DNA of 64,000 nt from Streptomyces pluripotens (lineage in GTDB: Bacteria > Actinomycetota > Actinomycetes > Streptomycetales > Streptomycetaceae). Where the stretch lies: NCBI RefSeq assembly GCF_000802245.2, contig NZ_CP021080.1:2976001-3040000 (forward strand), in the 5' to 3' direction. A program made the position numbers and the translations under genes. Below, one piece after another: positions 56,107 through 64,000 of this stretch (position 1 is its first letter; the number at the start of each line of letters is the position of its first letter). A model generated the notes under the pieces. The model did not search any database, was not told the DNA's origin, and saw nothing but the letters and a program-made list of their open reading frames with translations.

Positions 56107-58320
56107 ATGACGCCACAGCGCAACATCGGGGCGGGCGCAGAAGCGGAACGTCCCGAGTACGCCGGCCACTACCGTCTGGAGTCATGCCTGGGGTCGGGCG
56201 GCATGGGCGTGGTGCACCTGGCTCGAAGCACCTCGGGAAGGAAGCTCGCGGTCAAGGTCGTGCATGCCGAGTTCGCCAGGAACCCCGAGTTCAGGGGCCG
56301 TTTCCGGCAGGAGGTGGCTGCCGCCCGGCGAGTGAGCGGTGCCTTCACCGCGTCCGTCGTGGATGCCGACCCCGAGTCTGGGCGGCCCTGGATGGCCACG
56401 CTGTACATCCCCGGGCCGACGCTCTCCGAGCACGTCAAGCGGAACGGGACCATGAACGTTCCCCAGGTGCGGCGGCTGATGGCCGGGCTGGCGGAGGCGC
56501 TGCGGGACATCCACCGTGTGGGGGTCGTGCACCGGGATCTGAAGCCGAGCAACGTGCTCCTCTCGGAGGACGGGCCGAAGGTCATCGACTTCGGCATCTC
56601 CCGGCCGAAGGACAGCGAACTGCGCACCGAGACCGGCAAGCTGATCGGTACGCCGCCCTTCATGGCACCCGAGCAGTTCCGACGACCGCGGGAGGTGGGC
56701 CCGGAGGCGGACGTCTTCGCGCTCGGTTCCGTGATGGTGCACGCGGCCACCGGGCGCGGGCCGTTCGACGCCGACAGCCCGTACATCGTCGCCTACCAGG
56801 TGGTGCACGACGAACCGGACCTCACCGGGGTACCGGAGACGCTCGCACCGCTGGTGCGGCACTGCCTCGCCAAGGATCCCGCGGACCGGCCAACCCCCGA
56901 CGAGCTGATGCGGGAGTTGCGCTCGGTGGCGGCCTCCTATGACACGCAGGCATTCATACCGGCACAGCGGCCGGGTGACGGCCCGGCTCCGGAGACCGCC
57001 GGTGTGCAGGGAGAGAACAGGGGCGAGGGCGGCGGCCAGGCCGAGGGGAAAGGGAAGGGGAAGGGGAAGGGGAAGGGGAAGGGGAAGGGCGAGGGCGAGG
57101 AACAGGAACAGGAACAGGAACAGCGCGCGGGGAAGCCGTCGCGGGGGCGAGCGGGCAGGAAGGCCGCGCTAGTGGTCGGGGGGCTCGGTCTCGTCGTGTC
57201 CGGTGCGTTCGCCTCGATCCGGTCCCTCAGCGGGGACGCGCACCCGCCACCGAAGGCGTCCGACGCGCGCACCGAGGCGGTCGCCTTCACCGCCTGGCGG
57301 GCGAAGGCCGTGGGCAAGGAAGCGGGGATGCCTCAGTGCTCTTACGGTGCGGGAAAATTGTTCTGCGCGCGGCCCGGAGTGGTCTTCGCCCTCTCTCCCG
57401 TCGACGGACGGCTGCTCTGGCGGCACTCCACGACCACCGGGATCACGAGCGCACCGCCGGTCTTCTCGGGTGGTCTGGTGCAGCCCTGCACCGGCGGCGA
57501 CCCACGACTGAGGGCACTCGATCCGGACTCGGGCCGGACCGTCTGGGAGCGGCAGCTGCCGACGGGTACGACGGCCCGGTGCGTCGGCGGCATGGTCCTG
57601 CTCAGCGATCCCGATGGAACGGTCACCGGAGTGGACAGCGCCACCGGAGACACGAAGTGGCACCGTGGGTTCCCCGGCCAGGGCGCGCCGGCCTTCGGAT
57701 CCTTCCCGGGGGACTCGAAGGCGTACGCGGCCCGGGTGTCCGCCGACGGATCGAGTACGCAGGTGACCGCCGTCGACCCGCGCACGGGCGAGATGCGATG
57801 GGACGCCCGGCTGAGCGGCCGGCTGCAGCCGTTCGGCATCGAGGACGGAACCGTCTTCTTCCTCTCCGTCGACAGAGTCTACGGAGAGGCGAAGGCCGTC
57901 GTCCGCTACGACCCGACGACCGGGGCGACGCGACGCGTCACGCTGCCCGTCGCGCTCGCGGACGCCCATGCCACCGTGCGGGGGAACACCGTCCACATCC
58001 TGGCCTTCGGCGGCTCGCTGGAAGCCGTGGACATGGCCACCGGCAGGCGGCTGTGGCACCTGGAGACCTCCGTGAGCCGCGGTTCACCGCCGGTCACGGA
58101 CGGCAGGCTCGTTTACTTCACCGCCGGTGACGGACGTCTCCTCGCCGTCGACGCCCGCAAGGGGACGCTGGTCGGGCAGACCCGCGCGCTCCTGGGGGCG
58201 GACTCGGACCGGGTCCCGGGAGCACCCGCCAAACCGGTGGTCGTCGGTGACCGCGTCTACGCCACCGCCCCCGACGGCACCGTCTTCTGCGTGGACGGCC
58301 GCACCCCGTCGGCCTGGTGA
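56107..58320 (+). CDS. Membrane Ser/Thr protein kinase with PQQ-like extracellular domain
   Basis: A 737-residue protein. A cytosolic Hanks-type kinase at about 20-280: GSGGMGVVHLA (P-loop), AVKVV (Lys), HRDLKPSN (catalytic loop), DFGIS, and MAPEQF activation segment. A juxtamembrane low-complexity stretch of alternating Gly/Lys then Glu/Gln, a transmembrane helix (AALVVGGLGLVVSGAFASI) near residue 365, then an extracellular PQQ-binding-like beta-propeller (VFALSPVDGRLLWRHST, RALDPDSGRTVWERQLPT, DPRTGEMRWDAR). The propeller presumably senses a ligand. ATG 56107 follows GGGGGTGG. Confidence 0.9.
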   Translation: MTPQRNIGAGAEAERPEYAGHYRLESCLGSGGMGVVHLARSTSGRKLAVKVVHAEFARNPEFRGRFRQEVAAARRVSGAFTASVVDADPESGRPWMATLYIPGPTLSEHVKRNGTMNVPQVRRLMAGLAEALRDIHRVGVVHRDLKPSNVLLSEDGPKVIDFGISRPKDSELRTETGKLIGTPPFMAPEQFRRPREVGPEADVFALGSVMVHAATGRGPFDADSPYIVAYQVVHDEPDLTGVPETLAPLVRHCLAKDPADRPTPDELMRELRSVAASYDTQAFIPAQRPGDGPAPETAGVQGENRGEGGGQAEGKGKGKGKGKGKGKGEGEEQEQEQEQRAGKPSRGRAGRKAALVVGGLGLVVSGAFASIRSLSGDAHPPPKASDARTEAVAFTAWRAKAVGKEAGMPQCSYGAGKLFCARPGVVFALSPVDGRLLWRHSTTTGITSAPPVFSGGLVQPCTGGDPRLRALDPDSGRTVWERQLPTGTTARCVGGMVLLSDPDGTVTGVDSATGDTKWHRGFPGQGAPAFGSFPGDSKAYAARVSADGSSTQVTAVDPRTGEMRWDARLSGRLQPFGIEDGTVFFLSVDRVYGEAKAVVRYDPTTGATRRVTLPVALADAHATVRGNTVHILAFGGSLEAVDMATGRRLWHLETSVSRGSPPVTDGRLVYFTAGDGRLLAVDARKGTLVGQTRALLGADSDRVPGAPAKPVVVGDRVYATAPDGTVFCVDGRTPSAW
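57043..57123. repeat. Low-complexity GGGGAA/CAGGAA repeat in kinase gene
   Basis: Hexamers GGGGAA repeat without gaps (57043-57090), encoding Gly-Lys pairs, then GAACAG repeats (57111-57123), encoding Glu-Gln pairs. The repeat length is a multiple of 3, so the frame is preserved. Confidence 0.85.
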
Positions 58321-58324
58321 CGCG

Positions 58325-58356
58325 GCGAGGGGGCCGCCCTGGGGCGGCCCCCTCGC
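58325..58356. terminator. Terminator between kinase and ilvD genes
   Basis: GCGAGGGGGCCGCC (58325-58338) pairs perfectly with GGCGGCCCCCTCGC (58343-58356), 4-nt loop, between convergent genes. Confidence 0.9.
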
Positions 58357-58366
58357 TCGGAGCGGT

Positions 58367-60220
58367 TCAGCCCAGCTTGCTCACGTCGCGCACCGCGCCC
58401 TTGTCCGCGCTGGTCGCCATCGCCGCGTAGGCACGGAGCGCGGCGGAGACCTTGCGGTCGCGGTTCCTGGGGGCGTACACGCCGTTCAGGGCGTGCTCGC
58501 GCCGAGCGAGTTCCGCCTCGTCGACGAGCAGCGCGATGGTGCGGCCGGGGATGTCGATGCGGATGCGGTCACCGTCCTGGACCAGGGCGATGGTTCCGCC
58601 GGAGGCCGCCTCGGGGGAGGCGTGGCCGATGGAGAGACCGGACGTACCACCGGAGAAGCGGCCGTCGGTGATCAGCGCGCAGCTCTTGCCGAGGCCCCGG
58701 CCCTTCAGGTACGAGGTCGGGTACAGCATCTCCTGCATGCCGGGGCCGCCCTTGGGACCCTCGTAGCGGATGACGACCACGTCGCCGTCCTTGACCTCCT
58801 GGGTGAGGATCCGCTGCACGGCCTCCTCCTGGGACTCACAGACCACGGCGGGGCCCTCGAAGGTCCAGATGGACTCGTCGACGCCGGCCGTCTTCACCAC
58901 GCAGCCGTCGGTGGCCAGGTTGCCCTTGAGCACGGCAAGGCCGCCGTCCTTGGAGTACGCGTGCTCGACCGAGCGGATGCAGCCGTTCTCGGCGTCGTCG
59001 TCCAGGGCCTCCCAACGCTCCGACTGGGAGAACGCCTCGGCGGAGCGGACGCAGCCGGGGGCCGCGTGCCACAGCTCCACGGCCTCGGGGGACGGGGAGC
59101 CACCACGGACGTCCCACGTCTTCAGCCAGTCCGCGAGAGAGGGGCTGTGGACCGCGTGGACGTCCTCGTTGAGGAGACCGGCGCGGTGCAGTTCGCCGAG
59201 GAGGGCGGGGATGCCGCCGGCCCGGTGCACGTCCTCCATGTAGTACGTGCGGTTCTTCCCGACGTTCGGGGCGACCTTGGCCAGACAGGGGACGCGGCGG
59301 GAGACCGCGTCGATCTGCTCCAGGCCGAAGGGCACGCCCGCCTCCTGGGCTGCGGCCAGCAGGTGCAGGATCGTGTTGGTGGAGCCGCCCATCGCGATGT
59401 CCAGGGCCATCGCGTTCTCGAAGGCCGGGAGGGAGGCGATGCTGCGGGGCAGGGCCGAGTCGTCGTCCTGCTCGTAGTAGCGGCGGGTGAGGTCCATGAC
59501 CGTACGGGCCGCGTCGACGTAGAGCTGCTTGCGGGCGGTGTGGGTGGCGAGGACCGAGCCGTTACCGGGCAGGGAGAGGCCGATGGCCTCGGTGAGGCAG
59601 TTCATCGAGTTGGCGGTGAACATCCCGGAACAGCTGCCGCAGGTCGGGCAGGCGTTCTCCTCGATGCGCAGGATGTCCTCGTCCGAGATCTTGTCGTTCA
59701 CGGCGTCGGAGATCGCATCGACCAGGTCGAGCGTGCGGACCGTGCCGTCGACGAGGGTGGCGCGGCCGGACTCCATGGGACCGCCCGAGACGAAGACCGT
59801 CGGGATGTTCAGGCGCAGCGCCGCCATCAGCATGCCCGGGGTGATCTTGTCGCAGTTGGAGATGCAGACCAGGGCGTCGGCGCAGTGGGCCTCGGCCATG
59901 TACTCCACCGAGTCGGCGATCAGGTCGCGGGACGGCAGGCTGTACAGCATGCCGCCGTGGCCCATCGCGATGCCGTCGTCCACGGCGATCGTGTTGAACT
60001 CGCGCGGGATGCCGCCGGCCTCCCTGATCGCGTCGCTGACGATCCGGCCGACCGGCTGCAGGTGGGTGTGGCCGGGCACGAACTCGGTGAAGGAGTTCGC
60101 GACGGCGATGATCGGCTTCCGGCCGATGTCCACACTGGGTACACCGGAGGCACGCATCAGGGCGCGGGCGCCCGCCATGTTGCGGCCGTGGGTGACTGTG
60201 CGGGACCTCAGCTCGGGCAT
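58367..60220 (-). CDS. ilvD: Dihydroxy-acid dehydratase
   Basis: A 617-residue IlvD that dehydrates 2,3-dihydroxy acids in branched-chain amino-acid synthesis. Iron-sulphur and Mg motifs: [40 protein letters not shown] and [20 protein letters not shown]. The length fits the [4Fe-4S] long-form enzymes. ATG 60220 follows AAGGAGCGAGCG; the frame extends upstream but only into unconserved sequence. No other ilv gene is adjacent. Confidence 0.96.
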   Translation of the reverse strand: MPELRSRTVTHGRNMAGARALMRASGVPSVDIGRKPIIAVANSFTEFVPGHTHLQPVGRIVSDAIREAGGIPREFNTIAVDDGIAMGHGGMLYSLPSRDLIADSVEYMAEAHCADALVCISNCDKITPGMLMAALRLNIPTVFVSGGPMESGRATLVDGTVRTLDLVDAISDAVNDKISDEDILRIEENACPTCGSCSGMFTANSMNCLTEAIGLSLPGNGSVLATHTARKQLYVDAARTVMDLTRRYYEQDDDSALPRSIASLPAFENAMALDIAMGGSTNTILHLLAAAQEAGVPFGLEQIDAVSRRVPCLAKVAPNVGKNRTYYMEDVHRAGGIPALLGELHRAGLLNEDVHAVHSPSLADWLKTWDVRGGSPSPEAVELWHAAPGCVRSAEAFSQSERWEALDDDAENGCIRSVEHAYSKDGGLAVLKGNLATDGCVVKTAGVDESIWTFEGPAVVCESQEEAVQRILTQEVKDGDVVVIRYEGPKGGPGMQEMLYPTSYLKGRGLGKSCALITDGRFSGGTSGLSIGHASPEAASGGTIALVQDGDRIRIDIPGRTIALLVDEAELARREHALNGVYAPRNRDRKVSAALRAYAAMATSADKGAVRDVSKLG

Positions 60221-60344
60221 CGTCGCTCGCTCCTTCGAAGACCTTCTGCCAGAGAGTTCTGACTCCCCCGAGCCTACGCCGCCGCTCCAAACCCTGGACA
60301 CGGTCGTCCGGGATGCGGGACGCGTGTTTCACCTCCGTCTGGGG

Positions 60345-61019
60345 TTACGGAGCCGTCAGGTGACTCTGCACCACCGGTGCCACCCGGGCGATGAGCTGTT
60401 CCAGGTCCGCCGAGGCCAGCGGCTCCAGCCGGATCACGTACCGCATCATCACCGCGCCGACCAACTGCGAGGCCGCCAGCTCGGCACGCAGCTCCGCGTC
60501 CGGCAGTTCCAGCTGGGCGGCGATGCGGCGCAGCAGCTGGGAGACGATGAGACGGCGGAAGACGGCGGCGGCGGTCTCGTTGTTCACGGCGGACCGGACG
60601 ATCGCGAGGACCGGCTTACGCGTCGTGGGGTTGTCCCAGACGCCGAAGACGAAGCGGGTCAGCCGCTCCCCCACCCCGTCGAGCGGGCCCTCGGCCACCG
60701 CGTTCGGTGCGGACAGCGCGGGCGCGAAGGCGACCGCGATGGCCGCTTCAAAGATCTGCTCCTTGGGGCCGAAGTAGTGGTGGACGAGCGCCGAGTCGAC
60801 CCCGGCCGCCTTGGCGATACCGCGTACGGAGGTCTTCTCGTACCCGCGTTCGGAGAACTCCTCGCGGGCCGCGGTGAGGATGCGGTCGCGGGTGTCGGCG
60901 GACTCGGCGCGCGGCGGCCGGCCACGACGGCGGGGGGAGCTCTCGCTCGCGGAGGCCTTGGTCCGGCTCGCCGCCGGTGTTCCGGGCTCGTTGCTCCCCG
61001 GTGGCCTGGGCTCGTTCAT
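60345..61019 (-). CDS. TetR-family transcriptional regulator
   Basis: A 224-residue TetR protein. After a basic, disordered N-terminal arm of about 40 residues comes the HTH ([40 protein letters not shown]) and a ligand-binding C-terminal domain ([20 protein letters not shown]). The ATG at 61019 overlaps the stop of the isomerase gene (ATGA), so the two are translated together. The effector is unknown. Confidence 0.9.
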   Translation of the reverse strand: MNEPRPPGSNEPGTPAASRTKASASESSPRRRGRPPRAESADTRDRILTAAREEFSERGYEKTSVRGIAKAAGVDSALVHHYFGPKEQIFEAAIAVAFAPALSAPNAVAEGPLDGVGERLTRFVFGVWDNPTTRKPVLAIVRSAVNNETAAAVFRRLIVSQLLRRIAAQLELPDAELRAELAASQLVGAVMMRYVIRLEPLASADLEQLIARVAPVVQSHLTAP

Positions 61020-61852
61020 CGCCGGGGGCCCGGGCTCGTCGACGTCCCGGGGACCGGTGCCGCCGAGGCCAGGTGCTTGCGCGTGAAGGTCAGGGCCTCG
61101 GCGAGGTCGGCCTCCCGTTCGGCGCCGGACATCGCCCGCCGGGTGTTGACCTCGATGACGACATGACCGCCGAAGCCGGTGACCGCGAGACGTTCCAGCA
61201 ACTCGGCACAGGGCTGGGTGCCGCGGCCGGGCACCAGGTGCTCGTCCTTGGCCGAACCCCGGCCGTCGGCGAGGTGGACGTGGCCGAGGCGGTCCCCCAT
61301 GCGCTCGATCATGTCCAACGCGTCGGTGCGGGCGGTCGCCGTGTGGCTGAGGTCGATCGTGAAGTGCCGGTAGTCGTCCTGGGTGACGTCCCAGCCGGGG
61401 GCGTAGGCGAGCATCTCGCGGTCTCGGTAGCGCCACGGATACATGTTCTCGACGGCGAACCGAACATCCGTCTCGTTCTCCATCCGCCAGATCCCGTCGA
61501 CGAAGTCGCGGGCGTACTGCCGCTGCCAGCGGAAGGGAGGGTGCACGACGACCGTCGAGGAACCCAGCCGCTCCGCGACGGTCCGGGCCCTTTGGAGCTT
61601 GATCCACGGGTCGGTGGACCAGACCCGCTGGGTGATCAGCAGGCAGGGCGCGTGGACGGCCAAGATCGGGATGCCGTGGTAGTCCGACAGCCGGCGCAGC
61701 GCCTCGATGTCCTGGCTGACCGGATCGGTCCACACCATGACCTCGACGCCGTCGTAACCGAGGCGCGCGGCGATCTCGAAGGCCGTCGCCGTCGACTCCG
61801 GGTACACGGAGGCCGTCGACAGGGCGACGCGCACGTCCCTTGGTTCAGCCAC
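61016..61852 (-). CDS. Sugar phosphate isomerase/epimerase (TIM barrel)
   Basis: A 278-residue AP-endonuclease-2/xylose-isomerase-like TIM barrel ([81 protein letters not shown]). His/Glu/Asp residues of the metal site are present. GTG 61852 follows TAAGGTGA; GTG 61861 is an alternative. Reaction not assignable. Coupled to the TetR gene, whose product may sense its substrate or product. Confidence 0.85.
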   Translation of the reverse strand: MAEPRDVRVALSTASVYPESTATAFEIAARLGYDGVEVMVWTDPVSQDIEALRRLSDYHGIPILAVHAPCLLITQRVWSTDPWIKLQRARTVAERLGSSTVVVHPPFRWQRQYARDFVDGIWRMENETDVRFAVENMYPWRYRDREMLAYAPGWDVTQDDYRHFTIDLSHTATARTDALDMIERMGDRLGHVHLADGRGSAKDEHLVPGRGTQPCAELLERLAVTGFGGHVVIEVNTRRAMSGAEREADLAEALTFTRKHLASAAPVPGTSTSPGPRR

Positions 61853-62023
61853 GTCCGTCACCTTACGGGGTCGGACAGTGAAGGCGCCGGGTGCCTGTTC
61901 GCCGTTGTGAGGTTTGCCATCCGGGCGGCTGCGGGTCGCGGCGGAGTGCCGGCGTCCGCGCAGGAGAGCCACAGGTCTGCGCACCCCCGCACCCTGACGC
62001 TGCTTCGGCCCCCTCGGCTGCTC

Positions 62024-62059
62024 CAGCCACTCCAGACGCGTCAGCCACTCCAGACGCGT
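62024..62059. repeat. 18-bp tandem duplication beyond the Ppx/GppA gene
   Basis: CAGCCACTCCAGACGCGT occurs twice (62024-62041 and 62042-62059) directly 3' of the phosphatase stop codon. It lies between two minus-strand genes. Confidence 0.85.
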
Positions 62060-62991
62060 CAGTCGCTTCCCATGTGGTCGAGACGCCGGAGGATGACCCC
62101 CTCCCTGAGCGCCCAGGGGCAGACTTCCAGGCTCTCCACGCCGAACAGGTCCATCGCGCCCTCGGCCACCAGGGCGCCGGCGAGCAGCTGGCCCGCCCTG
62201 CCGTCCGAGACGCCGGGGAGTTCGCCGCGCTGCTGCGTGGTCATGCCGGCCAGCCGCGGGACCCAGGCCTCCAAGGACTCCCTCTTGAGCTCGCGCTGGA
62301 TGTAGAGCCCTTCGGCGCTGCGGGGAGCACCGGCGATGCGGGCCAGTTGCTTGAAGGTCTTGGATGTGGCGACCACGTGGTCAGGAGCGCCGAAGCGGCT
62401 GAACTCACCGACCGTCCGCGCGATCTGCGCGCGGACGTGGCGGCGCAGGGCGCGGACGTCCTCCGGGGCGGGCGGGTCGCCGGGCAGCCAGGCGGCGGTG
62501 AGGCGGCCGGCGCCGAGCGGGAGGGAGACGGCGGCATCCGGCTCCTCGTCTATGCCGTAGGCGATCTCCAGGGAACCGCCGCCGATGTCCAGGACCAGCA
62601 GTCTTCCTGCGGACCAGCCGAACCACCGGCGGACCGCGAGGAAGGTCAGCCGGGCCTCCTCCTCGCCGCTGAGGACCTGGAGCCGTACGCCGGTCTCGGC
62701 CTCCACCCGTGCGAGGACGTCATCGGCGTTGCAGGCCTCCCGCACGGCGGAGGTCGCGAACGGCAACAGGTCCTCCACCCCTTTGTCCTCGGCGGCCTGG
62801 AGCGCGTCCCGTACGACGGCGATCAGCTTGTCGACGCCTTCGTCACCGATGGCACCGCTGTCGTCGAGGAGTTGGGCAAGCCGAAGTTCGGCCTTGTGCG
62901 AATGCGCGGGCAGCGGGCGCGCGCCGGGGTGAGCGTCCACCACCAGCAGATGCACCGTATTCGAACCCACGTCCAGGACACCGAGTCTCAT
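62059..62991 (-). CDS. Ppx/GppA-family phosphatase
   Basis: A 310-residue ASKHA-fold enzyme: P-loop [69 protein letters not shown]. The family cleaves polyphosphate or pppGpp; the short form (about 310 residues) resembles mycobacterial Ppx1/Ppx2-type proteins, and which substrate it uses is not readable. ATG 62991 puts the P-loop at the N-terminus. It diverges from the cysteine-rich gene at 63063 with 71 bp between. Confidence 0.92.
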   Translation of the reverse strand: MRLGVLDVGSNTVHLLVVDAHPGARPLPAHSHKAELRLAQLLDDSGAIGDEGVDKLIAVVRDALQAAEDKGVEDLLPFATSAVREACNADDVLARVEAETGVRLQVLSGEEEARLTFLAVRRWFGWSAGRLLVLDIGGGSLEIAYGIDEEPDAAVSLPLGAGRLTAAWLPGDPPAPEDVRALRRHVRAQIARTVGEFSRFGAPDHVVATSKTFKQLARIAGAPRSAEGLYIQRELKRESLEAWVPRLAGMTTQQRGELPGVSDGRAGQLLAGALVAEGAMDLFGVESLEVCPWALREGVILRRLDHMGSD

Positions 62992-63062
62992 GTACGGAAC
63001 GCTACTGCCAGAACCTCGGTGCTCGGTCCCCGGAGTGGCTTTCGGCCACTTACCCTGGACAG

Positions 63063-63920
63063 GTGCCAAAGACGAAAAAGGCGAAACCCGAGAAACCCGA
63101 GAAACCAGAGAAAGCCGAAAAGGCGGACAAGGTTCATAAGGGCGCCACATCTCCCAAGGGGTCGAAGGTGAGCGACGAGAAGGGGATCGACTTCGCGCGC
63201 GCCTGGGTGGAGTTCCCTGATCCGGCGGACGACGAGCAGGTATTCCGCTGCGATCTGACATGGCTGACCTCTCGCTGGAACTGCATCTTCGGCAGCGGCT
63301 GCCAGGGCATCCAGGCGGGCCGCGCGGACGACGGGTGCTGTTCATTGGGCGCCCATTTCTCCGATGAGGACGACGAGAAGCGGGTCGCCGAGCATGTGGC
63401 ACGGCTCACCCCGGACATCTGGCAGCACCACGAGGAGGGCACCCGCAACGGCTGGGTCTCCGAGGACGAGGACGGGTCCCGGCAGACGCGTCCCTTCCGG
63501 GGGTCGTGCATCTTCCAGAACCGGCCCGGGTTCCCGGGCGGCGCGGGCTGCTCGCTGCACATCCTCGCCCTCGGGGAGGGCCGGGAACCGCTGGAGACCA
63601 AACCGGACGTGTGCTGGCAGCTACCGGTCCGACGGACGTACGACTGGATCGACCGGCCGGACGACACGCGCGTACTCCAGGTGTCCATCGGAGAGTACGA
63701 CCGCCGGGGCTGGGGTCCTGGCGGTCACGACCTGCACTGGTGGTGCACCTCGGCGACCTCGGCGCATGGCGCGGGCGATCCGGTCTACGTCTCCTACCGG
63801 GCCGAGCTCACCGAGCTGATGGGCAAGGCCGGCTACGACCGTCTGGCCGAGCTGTGCGAGCAGCGCCTGGCATCGCAGCTGCCGCTGGTGGCACCGCATC
63901 CGGCGGATCCCGCGGACTAG
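63063..63920 (+). CDS. Cysteine-rich protein of unknown function
   Basis: A 285-residue protein. The first 35 residues are Lys/Glu/Pro repeats ([16 protein letters not shown]). The rest is cysteine-rich: [53 protein letters not shown] and [16 protein letters not shown]. Ten or so cysteines, partly in CC/CxxxC-like order, suggest a metal or Fe-S centre like DUF3109/YkgJ proteins, but I cannot assign a family. GTG 63063 is the first in-frame start after the divergent gene; GTG 63168 (VSDEKG) is an alternative that would drop the low-complexity part. Confidence 0.75.
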   Translation: MPKTKKAKPEKPEKPEKAEKADKVHKGATSPKGSKVSDEKGIDFARAWVEFPDPADDEQVFRCDLTWLTSRWNCIFGSGCQGIQAGRADDGCCSLGAHFSDEDDEKRVAEHVARLTPDIWQHHEEGTRNGWVSEDEDGSRQTRPFRGSCIFQNRPGFPGGAGCSLHILALGEGREPLETKPDVCWQLPVRRTYDWIDRPDDTRVLQVSIGEYDRRGWGPGGHDLHWWCTSATSAHGAGDPVYVSYRAELTELMGKAGYDRLAELCEQRLASQLPLVAPHPADPAD

Positions 63921-64000
63921 GCACTCCACCGAGGGCGCCGCACTGCACAGCGCCGGCCGTACCGCCGATCGTCCACGGCGGCGCCGTGGTCGGTCGCGCC

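Noticed and set aside
60345..61733. Long 462-codon frame for the TetR gene
   Set aside because: The upstream part overlaps the isomerase gene in a different frame. The ATG at 61019, overlapping the isomerase stop, is the credible start.

Overview
The window is high-GC DNA with frequent GTG starts, strong synonymous GC bias and gene families typical of Streptomyces: bldN/rsbN, rex-hemACD, Rex operator, DUF3558 lipoproteins, class I LysRS and RtcB. The order rex-hemA-hemC-hemD, bldN-rsbN, bdtA-like gene, rRNA operon, auxiliary trpS, proC, ilvD matches what I recall of the core region around SCO3300-SCO3350 of S. coelicolor. It is chromosomal core with a few accessory or decaying patches. I see no phage, intact insertion sequence, CRISPR array, tRNA gene or secondary-metabolite cluster.

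Layout. 1-6.9 kb: a cut-off metallo-hydrolase gene divergent from a CGNR regulator around an 11-bp inverted repeat, a decayed M55 peptidase fragment, a lysyl-phosphatidylglycerol-type synthase, an MprAB-like two-component pair and a YnfA-type membrane protein. 7-22.6 kb: SDR enzymes, RtcB, two DUF3558 lipoproteins, a DUF2637 membrane protein, divergent lysS/argS, and two divergent regulator/enzyme pairs (LysR/SDR and WYL/VOC), each with a perfect palindrome between the genes. 22.8-31.9 kb: haem genes. hemB is separated from rex-hemA-hemC-hemD by a secreted phospholipase D-like gene and a head-to-head pair of truncated genes. The rex-hem genes overlap by a few bases and lie behind a Rex operator.

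32-39.2 kb: glutaredoxin-like protein, HAD phosphatase, the developmental ECF sigma factor BldN with its anti-sigma factor RsbN (BldN-type promoter before rsbN), a lipid acyltransferase, an SDR-type epimerase, the 32-residue ribosomal protein bS22 and a small excisionase-type DNA-binding protein. 39.3-44.2 kb: a minus-strand run with phosphatase, AcuC-type deacetylase, MFS transporter, membrane protein and HAD hydrolase. 44.2-49.8 kb: a complete rRNA operon on the minus strand (16S-23S-5S) with upstream promoters and a terminator.

50-64 kb: an auxiliary tryptophanyl-tRNA synthetase gene behind a leader peptide with two adjacent Trp codons and mutually exclusive hairpins (a ribosome-mediated attenuator), then proC, an ABC exporter, a methyltransferase, a large membrane Ser/Thr kinase with a PQQ-type sensor region, ilvD, a sugar-phosphate isomerase/TetR pair, a Ppx/GppA phosphatase and a cysteine-rich unknown protein. 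The most striking signals are the trpS attenuator, the paired 5'-truncations at 25.4-26.6 kb, the palindromic repeat inserted in frame in hemA, and several operator-like palindromes in divergent intergenic regions.
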